Source: Streptomyces tuirus
GTDB lineage: Bacteria; Actinomycetota; Actinomycetes; Streptomycetales; Streptomycetaceae
NCBI GenBank assembly: GCA_018195615.1
Contig: JAGTPG010000002.1
Location: 5,697,501-5,761,500, forward strand
Direction of reading: 5' to 3'
DNA length: 64,000 nt
Shown: positions 1 through 8,855 of the stretch, piece after piece
How positions within the stretch are numbered: position 1 is the stretch's first letter
Layout of the letters: each line of letters opens with the position of its first letter
The notes under the pieces: model-generated
Database searches by the model: none
What the model saw: the letters and a program-made list of their open reading frames with translations, nothing else
Told to the model about the DNA's origin: nothing
Program-made: the position numbers and the translations under genes

Positions 1-320
1 ACGCGGTCCCGCGCATGCTGGAGCGGGCCGGGCTGGGTCTGGACGACTTCGACCTCGTCGAGATCCACGAGGCGTTCGCCTCCCAGGTGCTGGCCACGCT
101 CGCGGCCTGGGAGAAGCGGGGGCTCGGCACGGTGGACCGGGACCGGCTGAACGTCGCCGGATCCTCCCTCGCCACCGGCCACCCCTTCGCCGCCACCGGC
201 GCCCGGATCGTGGCCACGCTGGCCAAACTCCTCGCCGAGCGGGACGCGCCCGCACGCGGCCTGATCTCCGTGTGCGCGGCGGGCGGACAGGGTGTGACGG
301 CGATCCTGGAGCGGGCCTGA
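1..320 (+). CDS. thiolase (acetyl-CoA acyltransferase), 3' end only
   Basis: This is the C-terminal ~105 residues of a thiolase, which cleaves or forms 3-ketoacyl-CoA in fatty-acid metabolism. The start lies left of the window and frame 3 is open from the first bases. The motifs in order are EIHEAFA, then GHPFAATGAR with the catalytic His, then SVCAAGGQG with the C-terminal catalytic Cys close to the stop. The loop before GHP reads SSLAT instead of the usual Gly-rich form, which suggests the FadI/FadA branch rather than the biosynthetic one (inference). It precedes an acyl-CoA ligase on the same strand, so the pair probably belongs to beta-oxidation. Confidence 0.93.
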   Translation, partial: AVPRMLERAGLGLDDFDLVEIHEAFASQVLATLAAWEKRGLGTVDRDRLNVAGSSLATGHPFAATGARIVATLAKLLAERDAPARGLISVCAAGGQGVTAILERA

Positions 321-550
321 GAGCGGCGGCCGTACCGGACGTGAAAGACCCTCACCTAACCCCGATATTGCACAGGCCCGGCTCCGGACCATTCCCGAAC
401 CCGCACAGAGCCGCCACGTGTGGGCCGTACGATCCCGTTCCTACCGCCAGTAACCCCTTTCTGGGGGTTCAGCCGGTTGAGCGCCTCGGCGTGCGAGGCA
501 CGTACGTCATGCAGCAAGCAGTTCTTCGCTGCACGCCCCAGGAGCCGCCC

Positions 551-2469
551 GTGTCCACTGCCCATCCCTCCTCCGCCTACGGTGACGTGTACGGCGGACC
601 GGTCCTGGTCGAGCCCGAGACACGGCGGCTGGACGGGGTGGTGCGGGAGGTGTCCGTACCGCCGCTGGCGCCGCCGTGGACCCACGGGTCGCTCGCCGAC
701 CTGCCGTTCGACAACGCGAGCGCGAACCCGGACGCCGTGGCCCTGAGCCGCAAGGACGCCGAGGGGCGCTGGAGCGACGTCACGGCGGCCGAGTTCGCCG
801 AGCAGGTGCTGGCCGTGGCGAAGGGACTGATCGCCGAGGGCCTGACGCCGGGCGACCGCATCGCCGTGATGGCCCGCACGATCTACGAGTGGACGGTCCT
901 GGACTTCGCGGCCTGGTCGGCCGGACTGGTCACCGTCCCGGTCTATCCCACCTCCTCCGTCTTCCAGACCCGCTGGATCCTGCAGGACTCCGGCGCGGTC
1001 GCGCTGGTCACCGAGACCGCCGGGCAGGCCGCCGCGCTCGGCCCGGAGCGCGAACGCCTGCCCGACCTGAGGCACCTGTGGGTCGTGGAGCACGGACACG
1101 TGGACCGGCTCGTGGAAGCCGGGGCGCACCTGACCGACCAGGAGGTCGAGGTGCGGCGCGGCATGTCGGGCCCCGACACGCTCGCCACCCTCATCTACAC
1201 CTCGGGCACCACGGGCCGCCCCAAGGGCTGCGTGCTCACCCACGGCAACTTCTTCGCCGAGGTGGACAACGCGATCGAGCTGCTCTACCCCGTCTTCAAG
1301 GCGAAGACCAGCGAAGAAGCCTCGGTCCTGCTGTTCCTGCCCATGTCCCACGTCTTCGGCCGCATGGTGGCCATCGCCTGCATCCGCGCCCGCGTACGGC
1401 TGGGCCACGCCCCGAGCATCAAGGCGCAGCACCTGCTGCCGGACCTGGCGAGCTTCCGGCCGACCTGTCTGCTGGCCATCCCGTACATGCTGGAGAAGGT
1501 CTTCAACTCGGCCCGGGCCAAGGCCGAGGCGGGCGGCCGGGTGTCGACGTTCGACCGTGCGGTGGCGGTCGCGCAGCGCTACGGCGAGGCGGTGGAGGCC
1601 CGGCAGACGGGCACCGGCCCGGGCCCCTCCCGCGCGCTCAAGGCGGCCCGGATCTTCTACGACCCACTCGTCTACCGCCGTATCCGCAACGCCATGGGCG
1701 GCAGGGTCCGCTACGCCATCTGCGGCGGCTCACCGCTGGGCCGGCGCCTGGCCGCGTTCTTCGCCGGCGCCGGCATCGAGATCTTCGAGGGCTACGGCCT
1801 GACGGAGACGACCGGCGCGTCGACCGTCACCCCGCCCCTGAAGCCCCGCCTGGGCACGGTCGGCTGGCCCCTGCCCGGCACCCGCGTCCGCATCGCCGCC
1901 GACGGCGAGATCCTCCTCGCCGGCGACCACGTGCTGCGCGGCTACTGGGACCCGCAGGCCGGCGGCGTCGTCCCCGCCGCCCCCGACGGCTGGCTCGCCA
2001 CGGGCGACATCGGCGCACTGGACGACGAGGGCTACCTGACGATCACCGGCCGCAAGAAGGAACTCCTGATCACCGCGGGCGGCAAGAGCGTCGCCCCGGC
2101 CCCGCTGGAGAACTGGCTGCGCTCCCACCCCCTGATCTCCCAGTGCATGGTCCTGGGCGACGGCCGCCCCTACGTCTCCGCCCTCATCACCCTCGACCCG
2201 GACGGCATCACGCACTGGCGCCAGATGAACGGCAAACACCCCGTGCCGCCCACCCTCCTCGTCGACGACGAGGAACTCCGTGCCGTCCTGCAGCGTGCCG
2301 TCGACGAGGCCAACAAGCTGGTCTCCCGCCCCGAGTCCATCCGCCGCTTCGCGATCCTCCCAAGGACTTCACCGAGGAGGCGGGGCACCTGACCCCGTCG
2401 ATGAAACTCCGCCGCCAGGCCGTGATGCGCGCGTTCGCGGCGGAAGTGGAAGGTCTGTACACGCCGTGA
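551..2469 (+). CDS. long-chain fatty-acid--CoA ligase (AMP-forming), one frameshift near the end
   Basis: This adenylate-forming enzyme activates fatty acids to acyl-CoA with ATP and CoA. It shows the P-loop-like YTSGTTGRPKG at about residue 216, GYGLTETTG at about 414, the hinge-region TGD, and KELLITAGGKSV near the C-terminus. At ~639 residues it has normal length. The GTG at 551 is chosen because AGGAG lies 6 bases upstream; an ATG at 509 is in frame but has no such site. Near 2361 one C is missing before AAG, so the literal frame ends at 2392 with a nonsense tail. Restoring the base gives a normal ending (KDFTEEAGHLTPSMKLRR... to GLYTP) at 2469. The break is probably a sequencing error. 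It is the likely partner of the upstream thiolase. Confidence 0.9.
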
Positions 2470-2577
2470 GTCACCTTTGCCATCTCTTCACACCTGATCC
2501 TTGACGACGCACGGTGTCTCCCCGTTGGCTTTCAGCCACCTCCCCGTCACGATGCTCCCCATCGGAAGGCACCACCA

Positions 2578-3700
2578 GTGAAAGCGCGCACCACCCGCCG
2601 GACCGCTCCGCGTTCCCTCTCCATAGCCCTGGCGGTCTCCGTATCGGCCCTGTCCCTCGCCGCCTGCGGTGACGGTGGAAGTGACGAGTCCGCCGACGTG
2701 AAGAAGGGCGACGACATCACGGTGGGGCTGCTGCTGCCCGACCGGGACACGGCGCGCTTCGAGAAGTTCGACTACCCGCTGATCAAGCAGGAGGTCGCCA
2801 CCCTCACCGACGACAAGGGCAAGGTCCGCTACGCCAACGCCGAGGCGAGCGTGTCCAGACAGAGCGAGCAGTTCCAGCAGATGATCGACGACAAGGTCGA
2901 CGTCATCCTGGTGGACGCGCTGGACTCCAAGAAGATCGCCCCGGACGTGCAGAAGGCCAAGGACGCCGGCATCCCGGTCATCGCCTACGACCGGCTCGCC
3001 GAGGGCCCCATCGACGCGTACGTCTCCCACGACAACGAACTCGTCGGACAGGTGCAGGGCCGCGCCATCATCGGCGAACTCGGTGACAAGGCCGAGAACA
3101 GCAAGGTCGTCATGATGAACGGCGATCCGCCGACCCCAACACGGCACGGTTCAAGGACGGTGCGCTGAGCGAGCTCCAGGGCCAGGTGAACATCGTCAAG
3201 CAGTACGACACCAAGGAGTGGAAGCCCGCCATCGCCAAGGCGAACATGAAGAAGGCCATCCAGGCCGTCGGGCTGAACAACATCGCCGCCGTGTACTCCG
3301 CGAACGACGGCATGGCGGGCGCCGTCATCGAGGCGCTCGAGGAGGCCGGCGCCACGAAGATGCCGCCGGTGACGGGGCAGGACGCCAACCTGGACGCCGT
3401 GCAGCGGGTCGTGTCGGGGGAGCAGTACATGACCGTGTACAAGTCGTTCCTGCTGGAGGCGACGAACGCCGCGAAGATCGCGGTGGCCAAGGTGCAGGGC
3501 CGCGCGATCGAGTTCGCCGCGCTGACCCGGGAGACCGTCGACAGCCCGACGCAGAAGAACGTCCCGGCCATGCTGGTGCCGGTGGTCGCCCTCACCAAGG
3601 ACAACATCAAGGAGACGGTGATCACGGACGGCGTCTACACCGTCAAGGACATCTGCACCCCAAGTACAAGGCGGACTGCGCGGCGATCGGGCTCGACTAG
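2578..3700 (+). CDS. sugar ABC transporter substrate-binding lipoprotein (xylose-binding type), two frameshifts
   Basis: This is a periplasmic-binding-protein type I lipoprotein of the D-xylose/ribose-binding class. It has a twin-Arg-rich lipoprotein signal ending in the lipobox LAAC at about residue 28. Then come VGLLLPDRDTARFEKFDYP, a QMIDDKVDVILVDALDSKK segment and AGIPVIAYDRLAEG, all typical of XylF-like proteins. The GTG start has GGAAGG about 8 bases upstream. Two one-base deletions interrupt it. One is near 3130 (DPADPNTARFKDG is restored by one G), the other near 3659 in a C run (CTPKYKADC is restored by one C). No permease or ATPase gene follows; instead there is a transporter remnant. 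The substrate is therefore inferred only from the family. Confidence 0.88.
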
Positions 3701-3877
3701 CCGACCCCGCTCCGTGGGTCGACGGCCGCCCTCTGGCTCGGTGCCGGCCTGGCCGTCCTCGGTTTGATGACGCTGCTGCCCGAGCTCGCCCTCGGGCGGC
3801 CGGGAACACCCGCCGAGCCGGCCCACCCGGCTCGACGTCCGGCCCGCGCCGCGTCCGCCTCCCGCGACCGGATCTGA
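3701..3877 (+). pseudogene. C-terminal remnant of a membrane transporter (MFS-like)
   Basis: Directly after the binding-protein stop, frame 2 is open to TGA at 3875. It reads like the last membrane helix and tail of a transporter: TAALWLGAGLAVLGLMTLLP, then a Pro/Arg/Ala-rich tail ending SASRDRI. No start codon or upstream body of the gene is present. I infer a rearrangement scar in which the 5' part of a transporter gene was lost beside the orphan binding protein. The helix-and-tail pattern resembles drug/H+ MFS transporters, but a fragment this short cannot be assigned firmly. Confidence 0.4.
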
Positions 3878-3965
3878 AGTCGCCGCACCCGCACGGCTCT
3901 TGACTTCGCGAGGCCCACGCGCGACATTCCCCACCCCTTCGCGTTCCTCACGGGCTGGAGCGACC

Positions 3966-5747
3966 ATGACCACGAGCACCGACTCCGCGGCGCCTTCCGG
4001 AGCCCCGTCCCGAAGACGAGTGCTGGCCGGCGCCGCGGGTGCCGGCCTCGCGGTCGCCGCCGGAGTACAACAAGGCGCCCACGCCGCCGACTTACCCCCG
4101 CTCGGCACGTACGACGTCGTCGTCATCGGGTCCGGCGCGGCCGGGATGACGGCCGCGCTGACCGCCGCCGGGCAGGGGCTGAGCTGTGTGGTCGTGGAGA
4201 AGGCCCCGACCTTCGGCGGCTCCACCGCCCGCTCCGGTGCCGGGATCTGGATCCCGAACAACCCGGTGATCATGGCGGCCGGCGTCCCGGACACCCCCGC
4301 CAAGGCCGCCGCCTACCTCGCCGCCGTGGTCGGCCCGGACGTCCCCGCCGACCGGCAGCGCGCCTTCCTCACGCACGGCCCGGCGACGATCTCCTACGTC
4401 ATGGCCCACAGCCCCCTGCGATTCCGCTGGATGGAGGGCTACAGCGACTACTACCCCGAACTGCCCGGCGGCCTCCCGAACGGCCGTTCCATCGAACCCG
4501 ACCAGATCGACGGCCACGTCCTGGGCCCCGAGCTGGCCCGGCTGAACCCGCCGTACATGGACGTACCCGCCGGCATGGTCGTCTTCAGCGCCGACTACAA
4601 GTGGATCGCCCTGGCCGCGGTGAACGCCAAGGGCGCGGCCGTGGCCGCCCAGTGCCTGGCCCGGGGCACGGCCGCGGCCCTGCGGGGCGAGAAGCCACTC
4701 ACCATGGGCCAGGCACTGGCGGCCGGTCTGCGCGCGGGGCTGCGGACCGCCGGGGTGCCGGTGTGGCTGAACACGCCCCTGACAGACCTGCACGTCGAGA
4801 ACGGCACCGTCACCGGCGCCGTCGTCACCCGCGACGGTCAGCCGGGCCTGGTCCGCGCCCGCCGGGGCGTGATCGTCGGCTCCGGCGGCTTCGAGCACAA
4901 CGCGGCGATGCGGGACCGCTTCCAGCGGCAGCCGATCGGCACGGACTGGACGGTCGGCGCGAAGGAGAACACCGGCGACGGCATCCGGGCGGGGGAGCGG
5001 CTCGGCGCGGCCCTCGACCTGATGGACGACGCCTGGTGGGGCCCGGCGATCCCGCTCCCGGACGAGCCGTACTTCTGCCTGGCCGAACGCACCCTCCCCG
5101 GCGGCCTGCTGGTGAACGGGTCGGGCCGGCGCTTCGTCAACGAGGCCGCGCCCTACAGCGACGTCGTCCACACCATGTACGACGTCCACGGCACGGACCC
5201 GGCCATCCCGTCCTGGCTGATCGTCGACCAGAACTACCGCAACCGGTACCTCTTCAAGGACGTCCTGCCGGTCCTGCCCTTCCCCGACACCTGGTACGAC
5301 TCGGGCGCCGCGCACAAGGCCTGGACCCTGGACGCACTGGCCGCCTCGATCGACGTCCCTCCGGCGGCCCTCCGCACGACCGTCGACCGCTTCAATTCCC
5401 AGGCACGGAAGGGCGAGGACCCCGACTTCCACCGGGGCGACAGCGCCTACGACCACTACTACACCGACCCCTCAGTCCTCCCGAACCCCTGCCTCGCCCC
5501 GCTCTGGCTGCCCCCGTACTACGCCTTCCGCATCGTCCCCGGCGACCTCGGCACGAAGGGCGGGATGCGGACCGACGCCCGGGCCCGCGTGCTGCGGGAG
5601 GACGGCTCGGTGATCCGCGGCCTGTACGCCGCCGGCAACGCGAGCGCCGCCGTCATGGGCCACAGCTACGCCGGCGCGGGCTCGACCATCGGCCCGGCGA
5701 TGACGTTCGGGTACATCGCGGCCAGGGACATCGCGGGGACGTTGTAA
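3966..5747 (+). CDS. Tat-exported FAD-dependent oxidoreductase, 3-ketosteroid delta1-dehydrogenase-like
   Basis: This 593-residue flavoprotein belongs to the fumarate-reductase/succinate-dehydrogenase/KstD superfamily. It begins with a twin-arginine signal (SRRRVLAG followed by an Ala/Gly hydrophobic stretch to about residue 38). The FAD dinucleotide motif VVVIGSGAAGM is at about residue 54, followed by VVEKAPTFGGSTARSGAG. The C-terminal flavin-binding motif reads GLYAAGNASAAVMGHSYAGAGSTIGPAMTFGY, as in KstD enzymes. It probably oxidises a steroid-like or other cyclic ketone, but the substrate is inferred from the family. The ATG at 3966 is chosen as the first start ahead of the Tat signal. 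The frame is intact. Confidence 0.85.
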   Translation: MTTSTDSAAPSGAPSRRRVLAGAAGAGLAVAAGVQQGAHAADLPPLGTYDVVVIGSGAAGMTAALTAAGQGLSCVVVEKAPTFGGSTARSGAGIWIPNNPVIMAAGVPDTPAKAAAYLAAVVGPDVPADRQRAFLTHGPATISYVMAHSPLRFRWMEGYSDYYPELPGGLPNGRSIEPDQIDGHVLGPELARLNPPYMDVPAGMVVFSADYKWIALAAVNAKGAAVAAQCLARGTAAALRGEKPLTMGQALAAGLRAGLRTAGVPVWLNTPLTDLHVENGTVTGAVVTRDGQPGLVRARRGVIVGSGGFEHNAAMRDRFQRQPIGTDWTVGAKENTGDGIRAGERLGAALDLMDDAWWGPAIPLPDEPYFCLAERTLPGGLLVNGSGRRFVNEAAPYSDVVHTMYDVHGTDPAIPSWLIVDQNYRNRYLFKDVLPVLPFPDTWYDSGAAHKAWTLDALAASIDVPPAALRTTVDRFNSQARKGEDPDFHRGDSAYDHYYTDPSVLPNPCLAPLWLPPYYAFRIVPGDLGTKGGMRTDARARVLREDGSVIRGLYAAGNASAAVMGHSYAGAGSTIGPAMTFGYIAARDIAGTL

Positions 5748-6309
5748 GGAGACCGTGGGCGGCCGCCGACGGCTTGACCGCGCAGGAGCTCCGTGACCGT
5801 CACGGGGCCGGGGATTTCGGCGCACGCGAAGAGTTGCGCGGCGGGCGTTCGGGCGGCGCGCGGGGGTCAGCGCGGCTGGGGTCAGCGCCGGCTTGGGGCA
5901 TCCGGGGCTGCGGCAGGCTCCTGCTCGCGGGAAGGGCGGGGGCGCGCCGGTGCGGACCGGTGGTGTTCCGGCCGGCGACACTGCCGCCGCCGACGACGAC
6001 CACACCACCTGGCCGGGCCGGCGGGCCCGCTCAGGAGCGGGGCGTTGGCTGCGGCTGGGCTGTGCTGTGCTGGTCGGCTGCGGTGGGCGGGGCGGTGGTG
6101 GCCGGCGTGCTGTGCTGGTCGTCTGCGGTGGGTGGGGCGGTGGTGACCGGCGTGCCTTGCCGGGTGGCTGTGGCGGGTGGCTGTGGCGGGTGGGGCGATG
6201 GCCGCCCGCATGTCCGCTCGGCCGTCGTGAAGCCGTGCCGGCACGCCGGTCCTGCGGCTGGGCGTGCCGGTCCTGTGGCTGGCCCCTCAGGCGGGGGCGT
6301 CGGCGCGGT
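5748..6309. other. intergenic stretch with low-complexity G-rich sequence, no gene seen
   Basis: These 562 bases lie between the flavoprotein stop and the methyltransferase stop on the opposite strand. Open frames here have no recognisable protein pattern and mirror each other on both strands, as expected of very GC-rich sequence. The right half holds short tandem repeats. I see no tRNA, promoter or clear terminator. Confidence 0.5.
6064..6195. repeat. short tandem repeats: 45-bp unit x2 and 13-bp unit x2.7
   Basis: A 45-base unit beginning GCTGTGCTGGTC occurs at 6064-6108 and again, with a few substitutions, at 6109-6153. From 6161 a 13-base unit, CGGGTGGCTGTGG, is repeated twice perfectly with a partial third copy. 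Both lie in non-coding sequence and look like replication-slippage products. They have no spacers and are too short and degenerate to be a CRISPR array. Confidence 0.7.
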
Positions 6310-6969
6310 CTACGACGTGGACTCGGGTCGCTTGCGGGCCACCAGGATCGCTTGGGGGACCGGCTCGCCGAGTGTCTCGTCCGGTTCCCGGACGGTTCGC
6401 GCGCGTACGGCGAATCCGGCGGCTTCCAGCAGGGCGGCTATCCGCTCCGGCCGGCGTCGCCGGAAGTCCAGTGCGGCCTGGTGGCCGAAAGCCTCCTCGT
6501 AGCGCCGGGGCTCGTCGCCCGCCTGGAAGCCGATGAGCAGGTGGCCGCCGGGACGCAGGACGCGGGCGAACTCGGCGAAGACCTCCGGCAGCCGGTCCTG
6601 CGGCGTGTGAATGATCGAGTACCAGGACACGACCCCGGCGAGCGAGCCGTCGGGCAGGTCCAGGTCCAGCATCGAGCCCTGCTCGAACCGCAGGCCCGGG
6701 TTCTCGCGGCGGGCGATCGCGAGCATCGACTCCGACAGGTCCAGGCCGAACACGGACAGCCCCCGGGACGCCAGGTACGCCGTCACCCGCCCGGGCCCGC
6801 ACCCCAGGTCGGCGACCTCGCCACCCTCGCCCACGAGCTCCGCGAAACCGTTCAACAGCGCCCGGTCCAGCGGCGTGGCCGCGAGGTAGTCGCCTAAGTG
6901 GGCGGCGTAGTCCTCGGCCACGGCGTCGTAGAAGGTACGGATCTCGGTCAAGAAGTCGGCGTCGGTCAT
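6310..6969 (-). CDS. class I SAM-dependent methyltransferase
   Basis: This is a 219-residue Rossmann-fold methyltransferase. Motif I reads VADLGCGPGRVTAYL at about residue 51, where SAM binds. It is followed by VFGLDLSESML (motif II acidic residue) and the post-I segment FARVLRPGGHLLIGF. The sequence resembles the UbiE/small-molecule methyltransferase type; the substrate cannot be told. The ATG at 6969 follows a short spacer after the gene upstream. That gene, a small glycine-rich protein, ends 10 bases away on the same strand, so the two may be co-transcribed. The C-terminus faces the repeat-rich gap. Confidence 0.88.
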   Translation of the reverse strand: MTDADFLTEIRTFYDAVAEDYAAHLGDYLAATPLDRALLNGFAELVGEGGEVADLGCGPGRVTAYLASRGLSVFGLDLSESMLAIARRENPGLRFEQGSMLDLDLPDGSLAGVVSWYSIIHTPQDRLPEVFAEFARVLRPGGHLLIGFQAGDEPRRYEEAFGHQAALDFRRRRPERIAALLEAAGFAVRARTVREPDETLGEPVPQAILVARKRPESTS

Positions 6970-6979
6970 GCCCGAGACC

Positions 6980-7264
6980 CTACCGAGGGGGCCCGTCCCC
7001 CTGACCGTCACGCGACTGTCCGTCCCCTTGCCCGTCCCTCTGCCCGTCCCGCGCCCGCCCGGCTCCGGCCCCGACCCCGGCCCCGATCGCCGTGCCGAAC
7101 CCCAGGCCCAGAGCCAGCCCCAAACCGATGTTGTCGAAGACGGTCATACCGAGCACCAGCCCCACGGCCGTGCCGAGCGACACCCCGAGGCCCACGCCCG
7201 TCGCCATGCGCTGGTCGGCGGGAGTCCCGCCGTCTTCCCCACCGGTCCCGGCGTCTTTCTGCAT
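6980..7264 (-). CDS. small glycine-zipper membrane protein, hypothetical
   Basis: This is a ~94-residue hypothetical protein. A short charged N-terminus is followed by a long Gly/Val/Leu stretch (about residues 20-70) built of GxxxG-like steps such as VGLGVSLGTAVGLVLGM and LGLALGLGFGTAIGAG, which would pack as two membrane helices. The tail is Asp/Gly/Arg/Gln-rich with repeated DGQ. The ATG at 7264 has GGGAGG 9 bases upstream. It sits 10 bases ahead of the methyltransferase and may be transcribed with it. Function is unknown. Confidence 0.6.
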   Translation of the reverse strand: MQKDAGTGGEDGGTPADQRMATGVGLGVSLGTAVGLVLGMTVFDNIGLGLALGLGFGTAIGAGVGAGAGRARDGQRDGQGDGQSRDGQGDGPPR

Positions 7265-7332
7265 CCGGACATCCTCCCACGGCCCCGCCCCGGACAGAAT
7301 TCGCCGGGAATTCACCAGGAGGAAAGCGGAGA

Positions 7333-7370
7333 AAAGGCAGGAGCCCCGCCGCCTGACGGCGCGGGGCTCC
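7333..7370 (-). terminator. rho-independent terminator after the cold-shock gene
   Basis: A 10-bp perfect stem pairs 7340-7349 (GGAGCCCCGC) with 7361-7370 across an 11-base loop. It lies 15 bases beyond the stop of the minus-strand cold-shock gene. Read on the minus strand it is followed by a T-rich run (TGCCTTTTC). This is a textbook intrinsic terminator. Confidence 0.8.
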
Positions 7371-7384
7371 TTGGGTACTACTGA

Positions 7385-7588
7385 TCAGACCGGCGTGACG
7401 TTCTCAGCCTGCGGGCCCTTCGGGCCCTGCGTGACGTCGAAAGACACCTGCTGGTTCTCCTCGAGCGAGCGGAAGCCGCTCGCGTTGATCGCGGAGTAGT
7501 GGACGAAGACGTCGGGGCCGCCGCCCTCCTGGGCGATGAAACCAAAGCCCTTTTCGGCGTTGAACCACTTCACGGTTCCGGTAGCCAT
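7385..7588 (-). CDS. cold-shock protein, CspA/ScoF family
   Basis: This 67-residue single cold-shock domain is an RNA/ssDNA-binding chaperone. It contains RNP1 (KGFGFI) and RNP2 (VFVHYS) and begins MATGTVKWFNAEKGFG, typical of Streptomyces ScoF/CspA proteins. The ATG at 7588 has a strong AAGGAGGG site 6 bases upstream. The region upstream to about 7790 could hold a long leader, as is common for cold-shock mRNAs (family knowledge). A clear terminator follows. It is divergent from mqnA. Confidence 0.96.
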   Translation of the reverse strand: MATGTVKWFNAEKGFGFIAQEGGGPDVFVHYSAINASGFRSLEENQQVSFDVTQGPKGPQAENVTPV

Positions 7589-7907
7589 AAGCCCTCCTTG
7601 GGCTCAAAAGGGTTGCCCTGCTCCAGAACCAGCAAGTGTGAAGATGAATTCTGCACAACTGCATACGTCTGAGAATGACGAGAGCCCGCGGTCACATGCT
7701 CCGCAGGCTCTGTACTGCAAGGGAAACCAAACTGCAACTTGCGATGAGCCTAGCACGCGGGCACCGGAAAGCAATAGGGGTCAAGATCACGTCACCCGAA
7801 TGTTTGAACGTCGTCCGCCGACTGGCGGTGAAGGCGCCCGCCGCGCATCACGGGCCCACAGCGGGGCCGGGCGCGGCCCCGTAGGCCATGAGGGCTAGCC
7901 TCACGAT
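7589..7907. other. divergent intergenic region between the cold-shock gene and mqnA
   Basis: These 319 bases must hold the promoters for both neighbours and the likely long leader of the cold-shock mRNA. It is noticeably more AT-rich than its surroundings from about 7620 to 7790, which fits a structured cold-shock leader. I cannot point to convincing -35/-10 boxes. Confidence 0.4.
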
Positions 7908-8756
7908 GTGGACAATCCTCGCACCCGGCCGCGCGTCGGCCACATCCAGTTCCTGAACTGCCTGCCCCTGTACTGGGGGCTCGCGAGAACGGGCACGCTC
8001 CTCGACTTCGAGCTGACGAAGGACACCCCGGAGAAGCTCAGCGAGAAGCTGGTGCAGGGCGAGCTCGACATCGCCCCGATCACCCTGGTCGAGTTCCTCA
8101 AGCACGCGGACCAACTGGTCGCCTTCCCCGACATCGCCGTCGGCTGCGACGGCCCGGTGATGTCCTGCGTGATCGTCTCGCAGGTCCCGCTGGACCGGCT
8201 GGACGGCGCCCGGGTCGCCCTCGGGTCGACCTCCCGGACCTCCGTCCGCCTCGCCCAGCTGCTCCTCGCCGAGCGCTTCGGCGTACGACCCGACTACTAC
8301 ACCTGCCCGCCGGACCTCAGCCTGATGATGCGGGAGGCCGAGGCGGCCGTCCTCATCGGCGACGCGGCGCTGCGCGCGAACATGCTCGACGGGCCCCGCT
8401 TCGGCCTGGACGTGCACGACCTGGGCGCGCTGTGGAAGGAGTGGACGGGCCTGCCGTTCGTCTTCGCGGTCTGGGCGGCGCGCCGCGACTACCTGGAACG
8501 TGAGCCGGTCCTCACACGCAAGGTGCACGAGGCCTTCCTCGAATCCCGCAACCTCTCCCTGGAAGAGGTCGCCAAGGTCGCCGAGCAGGCCGCCCGCTGG
8601 GAGGACTTCGACGAGGAGACCCTCGCCCAGTACTTCACGACGCTCGACTTCCGCTTCGGCGGCCCGCAGCTGGAGGCGGTCGCCGAGTTCGCCCGGCGGG
8701 TCGGCCCGACGACAGGCTTCCCCGCGGACGTGAAGGTGGACCTGCTCGAGCCGTGA
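7908..8756 (+). CDS. mqnA: chorismate dehydratase MqnA (futalosine menaquinone pathway)
   Basis: MqnA dehydrates chorismate to 3-enolpyruvyl-benzoate, the first committed step of the futalosine route to menaquinone. The 282-residue protein has the periplasmic-binding-protein-like fold of the family. Its motifs are VGHIQFLNCLPLYWGL at the start, ELDIAPITLVEFLKHADQL, VALGSTSRTSVRLAQLLL, and AVLIGDAAL followed by WKEWTGLPFVFAVW. The start is GTG at 7908. Another gene of the same pathway, mqnC, lies 52 kb downstream on the same strand. The frame is intact. Confidence 0.96.
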   Translation: MDNPRTRPRVGHIQFLNCLPLYWGLARTGTLLDFELTKDTPEKLSEKLVQGELDIAPITLVEFLKHADQLVAFPDIAVGCDGPVMSCVIVSQVPLDRLDGARVALGSTSRTSVRLAQLLLAERFGVRPDYYTCPPDLSLMMREAEAAVLIGDAALRANMLDGPRFGLDVHDLGALWKEWTGLPFVFAVWAARRDYLEREPVLTRKVHEAFLESRNLSLEEVAKVAEQAARWEDFDEETLAQYFTTLDFRFGGPQLEAVAEFARRVGPTTGFPADVKVDLLEP

Positions 8757-8770
8757 GCGGGCCGCGGCTT

Positions 8771-8793
8771 CGGCACTCTGCTGGGGAGTGCCG
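8771..8793 (+). terminator. possible terminator hairpin after mqnA
   Basis: An 8-bp perfect stem, CGGCACTC (8771-8778) with GAGTGCCG (8786-8793), has a 7-base loop and lies 15 bases after the mqnA stop. No T-tract follows, so it may be a Streptomyces-type U-less terminator or merely a hairpin. Confidence 0.4.
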
Positions 8794-8855
8794 GCGCAGG
8801 GGCACACCGGGGTCCGGCAAGGCCCCGCGGGCGCCCACGGGGGAGGGGTGACGCC

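Noticed and set aside
6064..6195. Possible CRISPR-like repeat array
   Set aside because: The repeats are directly tandem with no unique spacers, and they are imperfect.
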